Shown: one piece after another, positions 33,554 through 48,500 of the stretch
How positions within the stretch are numbered: the first letter of the stretch is position 1
Layout: every line of letters starts with the position of its first letter
Source of the DNA: Reticulitermes speratus
Lineage: Eukaryota; Arthropoda; Insecta; Blattodea; Rhinotermitidae
Length of the DNA: 64,000 nt
Reading direction: 5' to 3'
NCBI GenBank assembly: GCA_021186555.1
Contig: JAJKFL010000005.1
Span: 3,015,821 to 3,079,820 of the forward strand
Position numbers and translations under genes: made by a program
The notes under the pieces: generated by a model
What the model was told of the DNA's origin: nothing
The model's database searches: none
The model's input: only the letters and a program-made list of their open reading frames with translations

Positions 33554-36500
33554 CTAAAACTTAAATTCTTTGTATTTCTTTGCTTGTTTATCCTGGTGCT
33601 GTTGTCGCTGTTTTCTCTTATTCTGGAACAAAAGAATAGAAATATGACTCAAACTTTATTCAACATTTCTGTTGTTCTTTGTCTCTCACAAACATAACAC
33701 CAAGGGATGAAGTGCTAACTAACAAACTAACAAAATAACTAACCAACCAACCAACCAACTCCATGGAACAGAATCCTTCTTCGAAAGCTAATCCAGACAT
33801 ATCCAACATTTTGTGGAACTGGAAGGTTCCTTACAGTGCTTGCAACAGCCTGCCACTGATCCCTATCCTGAGCCAGATCAGTCCAATTCCATATGCTCCC
33901 ATCCCATTTCTCTAAGATTAATTTTAGTACAGTGGAACCTCGTTGCATCGTTCCCATTATCGTCATTTTCCCGCATATATCGTCTGCCTTATTTGGTCCT
34001 GGAACTAGCCCCATACAAATAGCACTATTTTTTTCCGCCTCCATCGTTCCTCGAACTGTCGTTTTATCGCATCGATTGTTGAAAAATCATGGTCCTGACG
34101 CAACATTTTCCCGCATGGATAGTTTTTTAAAAATTTGAAACGATTTAGTGCGCTGTGCGCGCATGTATTGCTGTCTTAGTGCCGCCTGGATTGCCTGCTG
34201 CATGTTGAACCAAATACCAGAATGAGAAAATTGCCATAATTTCTATTATTTTGGTTTTCCGCGAGATTGAGATGCATGTATATTCTTATACAAGATCTTC
34301 GAAAGACTCGGGAAAAGTTACTGTTTTACTTTGTGTTAACAGTGATGGAAGTGACAAACAAGTGCCGATTGTTATTGAAAAATCTCCGAAACCGCGATGT
34401 TTCAAGAATATAAAAAAATTACCCTCAAATACCACGCAAACAATAAAGCGTGGATGACCACAGACATTTTCTCTTAATTTCTGTGTTCATTAGACGCAAG
34501 TATGGGTGCGCAAAACAGGAACATTCTCCTCTTTGTGGACAATTGTGCAGCACATCCAAAGTATACATTGTTTGTAAGAAATGTAAAAGTCATACTGTAC
34601 CCGGCAAATTGTACAAGTGCACTCCAACCCCTTGATTTAGGGGTAATAAAGTGTTATAAGCAGCTTTATAGAAAACGCCTCATGCAAACAGCTGTTTGCT
34701 TAATGGATGCAGGCAAAGATACGAAAAAGAAGATAAATGTGTTGAAAGCTTTGCACAACACTGTGGCAGCCTTGCAACAAGTAACCCGGCAGACAATCGA
34801 AAATTGTTTTCAGAAAGCTGGTTACGTGCAGGGAAACTCTTCAGGCGATAGTGACGTCATATTGACCAACGATGATGATGCTTTCTGCCAAGACTGGGAA
34901 AAGTTCAGTGGCATGAACAAAGATATATTTGAGGACTACGTCTCTGTGGACAGTCACGTGGCAACCAGTGGTGTAGAAACAGTGCAGGAGCTGTGCGTGA
35001 GCCTTGTGGGGTCCGGGAGTGTGGAGGGGGAAAAGGAGGAAGAGAAGAAGATGGCGAACCCGAAGTTGTGCTGAGCTTTGCTGAGACGCATGAAGCACTG
35101 ACGAAAGTAAAATCTTTCTTTTATGCGCACAGCATGAGTGACAGTGATTGTGAAAGTGTTCTAGGCCTTGAAAAATTGTACTTTGAATTGAGGCGTAAAG
35201 TTTGCACAAAACAAACATCAATGAAAGATTTTTTCAGCAAGAAGTAATAATAATCATTAAACTGTTCTTATCTAGAATTTTTAATGGTCTCCCGGTACTA
35301 TCGTTTCCTCGTATGTATCGTTTTTGGTTTCCACTCCCCTGAAAAACGATGCATAGATATAAATATTTGTCAACAATTACACAAGGTCCATACTTTAGTT
35401 CACAACTCTTGTTTATCACTTCCTGTGCTAGTCTGCTGCACGAGGGCTGTCAACTGAGTAAGCCAAGTTAATACAATAAACAAGTCAACAGGAAAGTGGA
35501 AACTGATAGTTGTCAGATAAAATAACGACCTTATATAAAAATAATTTTGGCAGGAAATAAATCAATTAAAAAATGAAGTTGGATAATAATGTACTAGATA
35601 TGAGAGGGAAAAAACGTGTGGATGTGACACTTCAATAGCCACACAGATGTGTGATGGCTGGTGTGTTACAAGTGTATACTGTGAACTACAGAACATACTG
35701 TACCTTCTGTCGAGCAACATGATCAGCCAACATGTCAGACAAATCTTCTTTCTGTAATTGTGATTGTTGTTCCCTTATCTGCTGCTCATAGCGCACAGCC
35801 ATTGCTTCTGTATCAACGAGATCCAACTCTGACGGATCCAGCGCGAGTTCCACTGTTCCTGAACCTTCGGGGCCTCCTGGACCACGGCGGGTAGGAGCAA
35901 TTGCTCCAGGTGGAGGTGCTCCAGCCCCTGTCATATCATATATATGTGTGGAGGCCATCATGGCTCCACCGACACGATCGACACGTTTCTCAGGCAATAC
36001 CTGGTATAAAACTGGAGTTTCACTTCTGTAATAATGAATGAATAAATGAGTCAATAAATAAACAAACAATTATCAGGTACAAAAAGTTAGTAAATTCATG
36101 TATCAATCACACTCCCTGAAATCTGCGGTCTTCTGGGATATCACGCGGCGTCGTGTGGCAATTTTTTACCGACGGACTCTTGACCCATGAGGATGGGACC
36201 GATACATTGTCCCGAAACGTCGGTAAACAATTGCCACACGACGCCGTGTAACATCCCAGAAGACCACAGATTTCATCAACATTGCGGTGGAAGCCTCAAA
36301 TCAAATCGCACTCCCTGCTCAAACACTGGGAATATAAATTCACATGCTACAGACATAGAGTGAAATTCAGACTTTATGTTTCTTGAATCTATGTATTCCA
36401 TGAAGATGACGGTGAAAAAGAAAAAGAGAATCTCCATCAGCATTTTTGTCAATACTGAAGGGCATCAACACCATGAAAAAGACCCAATAAAGTACTATAT

Positions 36501-39500
36501 TGATGATAACACAATGGCTGCCCTCAGTAGTATGGACAACGAAGTGCATGCGGTTCAGCAGACGTGACAAAGTAGCAACTTACTTTAACCCCTTAACTGT
36601 TTCTATTCCAACAGCAGTACTTGCTCCCACTGTTCTAAGTTTTAGATCCTGTACATTTACCTCTACTCATAATCCTCTGCACTTGATTGTAAACACTATC
36701 TGTTACACAAATAATGTTCTCCTGATATATAATCACAACACAGTCATCCTCAGGCCAGCGTCTTCAACATGACTACATATATTTGAAACTAGCAGCAACA
36801 GGTAATGGTTGCAAAGGTTTATATTTGTGCCAAATGGAAAAACTGTTGTAATTATATGTTTATAAAACCTTGTCACAACATCATAATCGAGGATTAAGGT
36901 CTTCTGGGATGCAATGCTGCGTTGCTGGATGAATGGTTCCTGACATTTCAAATAAATGTGTCATCTCCATCTTAAACTCAGTGATGCACTGTCACATTCC
37001 AAAAGAATGGAATCCTCTATGTTCTCCTGATTCATAAATGCTCATAAAGGTTGGCCTATACAGTACTTGTGACTTAAATCTTAGCACAATTATTGTAAAT
37101 ATTCCTTACTCTGCAAACATGAAGTCTGTAAAACCTCTTACCCTTCCATTTCACTCTCAATTTTTCTTTTTCGAAGTTCAATAATCTCCGGCGTCTCCAT
37201 GCCTGCAGGAATTGAGGTGATGCCAGATGGTGTGATCAAACCCTCAGCTGGAGTGACCAATCCTGTCTCATCTTCCTTTTCTCCCTCTTCCTCATCCTCC
37301 TCTTCCTCTTCACTTTCTTCCTCAGATTCTGACTCCAACTCACCCCAAACGGTACGATCCACTTCCTCTTCCTCTGCAACTGACTAAACAAAAATTATTT
37401 CATATAATCAATTATGGCAATATATTTAATAGAGATGAGGCCTACATAGACAGACAAGGTTAACAGCTTGCGAGATTCAATGTTCTCTCAGTGATGTTGC
37501 TCAAGATTCAGTTCTTCTGGGACAATACAATGTGTTGTTTAGCGTTTAGTTCCAAAAGTTTTGAAGAATCATAGTGACGTCACCTTCACGGTCAAGCTGT
37601 CCAAGAAGAATGACCACCTGACCCTGAAGATGAAGGCACTATGATCCTTCTAAATGCCAGGGAACTACACACTCACCAACACAGCATCACATCCCATACA
37701 AATTGAAACCTCAAGGTAGTAAAAGGAGCATTAGTGCAAACTAGGAGGAAAAATTTACCCAACCAAAAGGACAATCCTGAAAAAAATATTATGAGAAATG
37801 TACCATATAAAGCACATTAATTGGGTAAGTATGACAACAAGGGAAAAGAATATTTAAACATACATCTGACATTTCACTTCAAAATCAATCAGTATCATGG
37901 GTTTAACATTTCAAACTCTGGTTTATCCATTAACAATTCAAAATCTGTAATTTGCTATGTAGAAACGATGTTCACTAAATCAGGTTCCCTAAGTCATAGA
38001 AATTAAATGAGAAGTCACTAGAAACTTCAATGTAGCTCACTTATTCCACTCAAGTATCATAATTTTTTTTTACATAATCCGCAAATGCACCAATGTATTT
38101 TCCCCATCTTGGCACAAATTTAAAAATTCCCCCATGGCAGAAATTGTGCCCTTGTATTCTTAACCATTCACAAACAGCGATTTCTAACTATTACTGTGAA
38201 ATTTGCCACTTCCCAAGTGACTTGTTGGTTTCAAAAATCACTTCCTCCATTCATGCTGTATTCACATCTGTCCTTGATGTGCTGGGCTAACTGGTGTGAT
38301 CATCATCATGGATATCGCTTTAACCATTTTCAAACTTCCTGCACCATTTTCTGACACGCTGCACTCTCATTATGCCATCATCACACACCTCTATGAATTG
38401 GCAGTGTATTTAAATTAGGAATACATTTTGCCCCACTAAAAAAGCCCATCACAGTACGAACTTCTTCACAGCACCGAGTTCAATGTCGTTACCACTGCAA
38501 GTCAGTGACCAACCACCTGAGCCACGCCACAGCTCCACATGCAACTGAAGAAGGCACAAGAGGACAGTGGAGTGACCTCAGAGTCTATGATTCAGAACGC
38601 TCAATGGCAACAGAACTTTCAGTCGACCAGAGCCACAGGCTACAGTGGCATTACATTAGTAAAGCTGCCCCACTATACCAACAAACTGGACTTGTGGCTG
38701 TTTACAGCGTTACGGCTGGCACGTTATGAACCACCCGCTCCACAGTCCCTATTCATCACCCAGTGATTTCCATCTCTTTGGACCCTTAAGGAACAGCTGG
38801 CTAGCAAGCGATTTACAATAGACACCGACATGAAGCAAGCTGTCCCTCTTGACACTGATTTATTCTCTGCCAGGGCACACGCCTTGGTGCCCATGTGAGA
38901 TATATGTTTCACTGTTGATGGTAACTACAGGGAGGTCTGGCATGTACCATCTACTAAACATGTGCCAGGAGTACAGCAAAGTGAGAATAAAGTTCTTCAG
39001 ATCAGAGTATTCATTATTTTCTGAAACTCCTTTGTACGTGGGAACACTACACAGGGGTTTCACTGTACCATAAAATTGACATGCAACAATTATATGACAG
39101 TGATGATTTGGTGTTTTAGTATAGTATTACATCTGGTTGACCTACCTGATAATCTTGCCCCTGTATACCAAACACGTCTCCATATAATGGTCTTCCTGAC
39201 TCATCCACTGGTGGTTTGCCCCAACCTCCAGCATGATATCCAAAGGAACAACCCTCAGGAATGGGTGCATTGAGTCCTGGGATCTTAAGATTTGGGTACG
39301 ATGGAGGTGGTCCATACCGCTGCATGGCGATGAGCCATGGAGGTGGAACTTTGTTTGCATTTGGTCCTACAGGCATCCCTAAAGCTGTTCTCAACTCTTC
39401 ACTCAAGTCACCTGGTTTCTTCTCCTTCAGACGAGTCTCAAACTCCTTTCCTTCATAATAAAGATCCCCATGAATTGACATCCGAGGCTTTGTTTGCCAC

Positions 39501-42500
39501 CTACAAGAAACAGAATAAAAGGGAAAAGCAATTAAAACCAGTACGTCTATACTTCCTATGCTTGTTCGCACAGAACTACGCACACAGTAGACTATGTTGT
39601 GTTTATATGCATTCTCTGTCACATGGAATTAACAAAGGAGCTCATATAACTCTACCCTGACAACTCACCTCCGCTCTTGACTCAGACTGTTTCATGTGAT
39701 GGCAATCAGTGCATTGCTCACCACTATTCTGATCTGTCTTCAGTTAGGTTCAAGGACATTCTGCCCTCCATCACCATGTGAATTTGCAATCTTTGTTAAA
39801 CTTAACTTATCAGTACTTCACTACAACATAAGCCTATATTTCCAAAGTTATACACTGCATGATTAAGTACAAACAATAAAGCATACTTGAAAAATGCATC
39901 ATGAAGTTTCTGGTAGTCGATGTCAATCTTCCCAAGCTTGGGCCTAGCCCGCTCCCTCATTTTTGCTTTCAGAGTCCGCTGATCCTCTTTTTCTTGCAAT
40001 GCTGCTCTCATTTCCATGATTCCAGTCTTTTTGATAAATTCTGGCAAGTCAAATGGAGGCTTCTCAATACCACGTTTCCCTTGCAAGTACTACAATAAAG
40101 AAAACAAAATTATTTCATTTCTAAGGGCGAATCAAATGACACCCTCAAAAGAAAGAAAAAATCAAGACCCTACTGTGTGCAGCTGTGGACACAGTACATC
40201 ATCAACATAGGTTAGTAGCAGGTATTGTGTACAGCTGCTCCAACTCCAAATTAAGTGCTCAAAAAGTCAGTAGTCGAATCACTGTACAGAGAACTACTTA
40301 TTCAGTTTATAAAACTGTTTATCCAGTGACAAAGCATAACATCACAGAAGACTTGAACCTGCAGCAACACTGCTATCAGAGCCTCAAGTCTCACAGCCAA
40401 TGAACAGTTCATAATGTTCCTACCTTCCTCTTAAAACACCAGTGGCGTGGCACTGGTACTGTATTGCGGTGGGCTTTAAGTTGTACCAGCAGTTTGGGAT
40501 CCCTGGCTGTCACATCATGCATTTCAACAACATCAGGACGATTTACAAGCTGCTTTAACTCAGCGACACTCAACCGTGTCAGTTTCTTCAATTTTCTCTT
40601 TGACAACTTTGTTTTCTCTTCTTCCTTTTTCTGCAAAACAAAAGATTTCTTACTAGTGTAGATAAATATCGTCACACTGTACAGAATGTAATGAGACATA
40701 TCAACACACTGTACAAAACATCAAGAGATGTATCAACATACTTAACAAAATGTAGAGACATTGTACAAAATGTAAGACACATTTCATCACACCATACAAA
40801 ATGTATGGAGACATATCATCACACTGTACAAAATGTAAACAAAAGTATCAACACACTGTACAAAATGTAAAGAGACATATCAACACACTGTACAAAATGT
40901 AAAGAGACATATCAACACACCGTACAAAACATCAAGAAATGTATCAACATACTGAACAAAATGTACAGACATATCATCACACCATACAAAATGTATGGAG
41001 ACATATCATCACACTGTACAAAATGTAAACAGACATATCATCACACCGTACAAAATGTATGGAGACATATCATCACACTGTACAAAATGTAAACAGACAT
41101 ATCATCACACTGCACAAAATGTAATTCAGTAACATGTAAGGGAGATTTTACCTCTTCCTCTTCTTCCTCTTCTTCATATTCATCTTCCAGTTTTGGAACT
41201 TTCTTCAGCTCCAATTCTTTAATAGGTTCCTTCTGTAACAGCCCCTTATTTGCATCCTCTGACTTTTCAGGTTCTGATATTCGGAATGTTTCAAAAATAC
41301 GAGAAAACTGACGATACATTGGATCCAGTTCAGTCAAACCCAAAGTTTCTTGAATATACCTGGAAATGAAATACTTTCTAATCAGGTGAATGAGAAAAAG
41401 GCCTTGCTAAGTATCAACAGATCTAATTACAGAATAAAGTAAATTAACTATGGAGCTGACAAAAATTCTACTCCTTTGTTGACAAATCACCAATTTTACA
41501 GACCATAAGACGCACTCTCTTTCCTGGCAAGTACTGTATAAAATTCGCCTGCATCTTACAGTCAGAAGGTGTGCCAATATAACCTCCAATGCAACCGATA
41601 TTTCTGCGTTCACTGGAGGGATAACGGTGGTTACCATATGACTGACCCTTGGAGGCAGAGCAACAAAACTTTTCCGTTAATTACACCAGCTGTTTAGTGG
41701 CACACAGAAATAATGAGTTTATTGAAAATACAAATTCTGAAAGAAAACCACCACATTATGGCTAAGAATTGAGATGATGCTCCTGATCAAGACAGAAGAA
41801 ATATCAATGCAGATGACGTTCATTACGAGTGCGAAAACACTTCTGAGACTGGATCTGGAGATATAATTTGCAATCTGCATTCTGAAGAATGTGTTACTTT
41901 AAGTGTGTTATTTAACTTTCAATATAAGCATCTCATACAATCTAAAAAGATAAGTTCAGGAACACAAATGTCCATTATCCCTGACGCACATGTCGGAAGA
42001 CTAACACAGGTTTTGATTCAATACGTGTGTTGGCATTCATGACTCATGCTGACAGGGGCAAACAGGGTTACCACCACACAAACTGTAGACATAAACAACA
42101 TCAAACATGTTTTATCTGCAGTGGGTTAAATTTCAAACACGGCACCCTCCTCACAGCTTATAGACTCACATTTCTTGTCACAATTCCTGCTGAAGTTCAC
42201 ATATGCAAGAGGGCGGACAAGGATAATTTTCTATTCCCAGTACACTTCCCACAGCTATGGATAGAAGAAAGACAAATGAACCTGAGTAGGAGGAAGTTAG
42301 GTTTCTGAAAACAAGACAAATATCTGAACTGATTACAGACGGTGATGGGTCAGAATGACACTGTGAATGCGGAAGAGGAGCGAGGTCATGAAGATGAAAC
42401 TACGCCATTGTTACAAAAGTGGCATACCGTCACAGAGCGGTTATAAAAGCTGTTCCAGTGCCCAAGTGCCTCTGAAGGAAAGGATGAACAACAGCAGGCC

Positions 42501-45500
42501 AGATTGACACACCAAAAACAGCCGGCAACTTTGCAACGAATACTGTCCTCTTACCGTAAAACAGCATAGTACACGCCTACACAGAGGTCCCGAGACAAAA
42601 GAACAATGAAGTGCCACAAATACAGGAAAGCTCCACTCCAATTTTCTTGCTGCATTTTGCGGAAATTATCACACTGCCAATGGTGAAGACTAACTGCTAC
42701 TATCACATTTACTTACACAGCTGAAAAAGGACGCTCACCTGTATCTGACAACTACAGCCAAAATGTTTGTGTTCCTGGCAGTATCAGTACAAATGAGACA
42801 TTGCATATGACACCAACTAACCAACTCATGAGCAACAATGGACCAGTTTTACATGCCTTTCTACAGCAACATGATACGAAATCTCCATACACAAAATAGA
42901 AACCCCAAACCAAAATGTAAGTAAATGAAACTGGAAATCTAGAAACTCTGTAACTTCATTATGACAAAACTCTGTCAATCCAGCATGCATTGGACAAGAC
43001 AGGTGCCAGATTATCAGATATCCTGGATTATCAGATGCTACCTATGCTAACCTAAGTTCTTACAGGTAATTTTTCGTTACTGCTCCTACATTTGGGCTGT
43101 ACAACTAATCAGAGGAGTATTCCATTTGGATATCTCCTTCAGCTGCTGGTTCAGGGGCATCAGGATCCTCTTCTATGTTTTCTGGAGTCTTAATAGCTGA
43201 AAAAGGTGATGAAGGAGGCAACAAGGGGTCAGGAGATAACCACAATGATTGATGTAAAAACAAGCTTGGAGGCCTTTTAAAACATATCCCTAAGAGTTGC
43301 CTGTTTTGTTGATAGAGCTTTTACCTGGCAAGACGCAAAACTTCTGGTCTTGGAGTTACTCTCCTCAAGTGCCAGATTATCAGGATTTCTGAATTATCAG
43401 ATGTGAATTAAAGGAAATTTGCTGTATACATATTTAAGCAATAAAATATTTACTGCATTTTTAAGACATGCTGCAAAATCTCTGGACACATCAGTTGCTA
43501 TGCAGCACCAGTGCCACCCACCTTACTCCAAGTGGCCCAGTGGCAAAGATTTTAGTCATCCATTTCATAGTCTGTCTTATGACAGGTCCATAGCCTCTTC
43601 TAAAGGAAGTTCTCCACACAGTGCAATCTAGTGCATCCTCTTTCAATTTCCAGTATCCGCTTGTTTCCTTAAGGTCATCCAGTAGCTGCTTACGTCTTCT
43701 TCCTTGTCTTCCTGTCACTTCTATCTTCTTTCCATCAATAATGTGTTTCACAAAGCAGTTTCTGCACGAGATGTCACCAATCCAGTTAGCCTTCCTTCTC
43801 TTTATTGTATGTAGGATGTTCCTTTCCTCCTTGACTCTATGTAATACTTCTTCATTTTTCACACGACTGACTTTCTGAAGGGTCCAAGTTTCAGCACCTT
43901 ACAAAGCTATGCTCCAAATGTAGTATTTCAATTCTTGGCAAAGACTACTCCTATATAAATGTAGGTCCACTGAGAAGGGCCGTAAAAGAAACGTGAGGAG
44001 ATGATCCAAAATGTGTTGGTGGGCTTGTGGGCAACATGAAGTATCCACAAGGGAATGTGGAAAGTTGTGTAAGGCAGGTGTCACATGGCATCATATTCAA
44101 GATGGGGTCCTCAACCACACCACCGTGGAAACCTCAAAACTCACAAGGAGGAAGTAACAAGAGGCATGAGAACTTGCAAAACGAGAGCTGCATGATTTGT
44201 ACTCCCTCACCAAATTTATTCATGTAATCAAATCAAGAAGAATGAATTGGGTGGGCATGGTACACATGCATGGGACAAGAGCTTTGCTTTGGTGGCAAAA
44301 CCTGCAGGAAGAAGACCACTTGGAACACCTGGAAATACACAGAAGGATAATACTAAAATGGACCTTAAAGAAACAAGGAGGGCATACACTGAGTTAATCT
44401 AGCTCAGAAAAAGGACAAGTGACTGGATCTTATGAACACATAATGAGCCTTAGCCTTCCACAAATTGTGCAGAGTTGGGTAGGTGAGACACTATTAGCTT
44501 CTCAAGGAGGACTGCTCCACATGGTCAGTGAGCGAGTTATCAATAATAATCATAAGAAGACGCTCCACTCTAGTAACTTGTGCTTAATAAGAAAACTGGC
44601 TATCACAAAAAGAAACATACTCAATTTCAACATCAAGATTCTTCTCCCCTGTCTCCTCATCTGCATCCTTCCCCTCCTCTGCCTTCCGTTTCCGTGCCTC
44701 CTGTTGACGACTCCTTCCGCGCTTCTTCTTTTTCTTTTTACGTTTGTTCTTGCTCTGTTTTTGTTCCTGATCTGGTTGCTGAACAGACTTTTGGCTTCTA
44801 GGTTTATGATGCTCTTCCTCATCTTCGTCTTCTACTTCATCCACAAGACCACTTCGACTGATGACAGGAGCTGGGGGAGCCTCAGGAATATTGTCTGGAA
44901 ATGAACAAATAAAACACACATCACTACCTCACATATCGGTAGTGTCGAGCCCCAATGTTCAAGATTAATTGGGACTGATTAAACCATCACAAACATCAGA
45001 CTCCATTTTCAATATAAAATGCCTATTCGGTTCCAAGAACTTATGAAACACCAGTAACAAAATATATAAATAACTCAAGAAAATAAAACATGAAAGTTTT
45101 TTGAAATAAAATACACAGTGGAAGATAAAAACATGACATTCTGTGGAGCTCATCATAAAGCATGACAGCAATGATTTAAGCATGAAAGAACAGCCCAACT
45201 TAGTGAGAGAGTAATCTGCCCATATCAGAGAAGTAAGGAAGGTTACTCACCAGCAACGTGGTCCCACTTAGTTGCGGTAACCCGTCCACAAACAGGTGAT
45301 AAAATCGGTTATCACGAAGGTTGATATCCCAAACAGGTGACTCTACGTGCAAATCTGTGTGTATGAAACATTGGAAGCAACCATTGGAAGTAGAAGATCC
45401 ATAACGGGTTTAATGTAGCATAAAGTTGCACAGTAATGAAACTGTAAGATAATGCACAGATCTTAATATATGGCAGCAGATATTGATGTTATTGGTGCTG

Positions 45501-48500
45501 AACATTCAAGTTACAATAAAGCAGAGAGCGAGCCAGGCCTAAGCCATTTTTTTTTTCCTATGGCTCGACAGCCCCTAGGGGGCCTAGGCCTCCTCATTTT
45601 TCGAGGTTTCGCGATCACACACTTTAGACACACCACACTCGGTAGGACTCCTCTGGACGAGGGACCAGCCCGTCGCAGAGACCTCTACCTGACAACACAC
45701 AACACTCACAAGAGACAGACATCCATGCCCCCGGCAGGATTCGAACCCACAATCCCAGCAAGCGAGCGGCCGTAGACCCAGGCCTTAGACCGCACAGCCA
45801 CTGGGATCGGCCCTAAGCCATATTACAATGCCAAATTACTATGTGTGGTTTCCAAAATCTAATGAGCTTCTCACCAAGTTTCACGTAGTCTTCAGGCTGC
45901 ACACCAACTTGTTTCGCACGTTCAGTCTTAAAGGCGAGGGCTTGCTCCAGAGCAATAGGAAGTTTCACTTCCTTCACTTCAACTGGTGGCCCTACCTTCA
46001 GAGACAACAGCGATGGGAGTTTCCGATCAGAGAGACCGTCATCATCAGAATCGACACCAGGTGGGCCCATGCCAACGGGCTGTAAAAAAGATAAGGCTCA
46101 TGACTTAGAAGTTCACTCATAGTCAACTATTATGTCAGCCAACAAAAGTAAGGGAAAGGTAAAGGTACAAGGTAAGGTCATCCCTGTGCATGCCATGAAG
46201 ACGTATAGGGTGAGTAGGGGTATAGCTCCACTCATTCAATCTCAGCACTAGATGGAGACAGAAGTCAGCTTCACACCCCAGCTGCTTTACTCCTCAGGGA
46301 CAGAGCCCTTTACAGGCATTAAATAGAAGGTTGCATGGGCCCCAGGGCAGATGCAGACATTTTGTAGAAGACAAAAATGTCTTGTCCCTGCCAGGTATTG
46401 AACCATGGATCATCCAGCCCCCACCCTAGTCACTATACCAACTGCACTATTCCAATTCCGCGAAAAAAGTTACATCCCCTTAGAAATGTCAAAAAAGTGA
46501 CATCTACTGAACTTCTCTACAGGTCAGATGCTTAAGAATATTTACATTTCAAACTAATTGCACATCTGTTGGTTAACATTTGTATCATTACTTCTTCGAC
46601 ATGTCTTGGGTAATAACAGCCATTCTCAGGGAGACTGCTGACAAAGGAGCATTTGATACTAAAACATATCATCACGAATTGTACTTGGTAAGTGGTACAT
46701 TATAAAATTAAGTGGTTAAAATATCAATATTTGATATTAAACAATTACTAAACTTAGGCCAAAACTATACAATATATGTATTAGTTTAAATTTATATTTC
46801 TTTGCATCCAAACGTCTAAGAGCAAATAGTTCTCTTTGATCCTAGTTGGATCATAAATCCAGTGTAGCACAAATGATGTATACTTGTCAAACGAACACTC
46901 CGTTCAGACGCTTCTTTCATTGTATACTTTGAGTGAAAATGGGTAACTTTTCAGTGGCTGTGCTGCATGCTGTCAAAGATACAAAGTGTTCAACCCTAAA
47001 TTTGATAACAAAATGGAAATTAGGATCCAAATCTTCTGGGATTTATGCTGTGTTGCTGAGTAAGTAGGTCCTGATGTTTCAAAAGATCATAGTGCCTCCA
47101 ACTTCAGGGTCAAACAGTCCAAGAAGTCTTACTCGGCCAACATCACAGCACAACATCCCAAGACTTGAATCTTCAGCAACACCACTGTCAGAACTTCAAA
47201 TCTCACAAAATGCAAATGTTTACACTTGAAGGCATACATGTCTCCCCAAGTCCATGGTTCATAAAAGTGTGAAATAAAAAGATGGTATGTACTTTCTTGA
47301 CATTTTTCATGGTTAACTTAATGCAACATCACATAGCAAAACCTAAAACTTGTGACATCAGGTAAAAACAACCATCAATGAAGAGATTTTGGCTCAACTG
47401 GTCATGTATTCATGAGATTTACTCATAATCTACAGTACATAATGTGCCTGGTGTGAGTGATTGAGTCAGTCACATCCCCGTTTCCATGGTTACCACGGAT
47501 ATCACACCCAGGTTGTCACAGTGAGGTATGCAATGACGACAAAGTAACAGCTATTAGAATTGAAAGAGTGTGTGTTCTCTGGGAGGTACAAACTGGGGAT
47601 GCAGTAACACTTTATGCATTGAGCAACATAGTGAACACAGATGGCAGCACTGCAATAGCTAAAATTAACACTTGCTTTGCGGTAAGCATAAAGAAATGTC
47701 TCATAAAAGTGGGTATGTAGTAGCCTGTCAATATTATGGCAGCTCATCGTATGACAGGCATGTAGCTACGTATGTCGTATATACTTCAGCTACGAATCAC
47801 ACGCAGATTCAGTCTACACAAATAGGCTGTCATGGTGAAGTAGTCTCTGTGCATGCCATCAAGGCATATGGCAAAGTGAAGGTACAGGTCCATGCATTCT
47901 TAACCTTGGCACAAGATGGAAGTGTGGTCAGTGTCATGCCCTGGCTGATTTACCCCTACAGTAAGCACCCTCAGTACCGACTGAATAGGAGAATGGGTGG
48001 GCCCCAGAGCTGGTCTGCATGCTTTGGAGAAGAGAGAAATATCTTGCTACCACCACGAATCAAATGATCCCTTGGGTGTCCAGCCACAGCCTAATCACAA
48101 TACTGACTATCCTATAGTACAGACATGAGTAATAAAATACATACTTCCATTCCTGGTGGAGGGGGCATGGCTACTGAAGGAGGTGGACCTCTGAGTTGAG
48201 GTGGAGGTGGTGCCAAATTTGGAGCACTCAGTCCACCAACAGGAGATCCTGATACATCAATTCCCGGAGGCATGATTCCTGGTCCTGTTGTAGGAATTGT
48301 TGGAGGAACAGACATTGGTGGTGGCAGAACTGTTGGAGAAGTTCCTGGTGGAGGTGCTGCCATCCTCTGAAACAAAACACAAAATCTTATCCAAGATGCA
48401 AACAAAACCAAATTCATTGTCACTGCAATCTAGGGACCACACTGGACCTCACTGCACTTATACTGAACATCAGCAAATAACCGAACACCTTAACCTCACA

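Noticed and set aside
34502..35074. Domesticated Tigger-derived host gene
   Set aside because: The 190-codon frame is the longest transposase frame here, but upstream and downstream frames are broken, the DNA-binding domain is missing, and it lies antisense in an SF3B2 intron with no start context.
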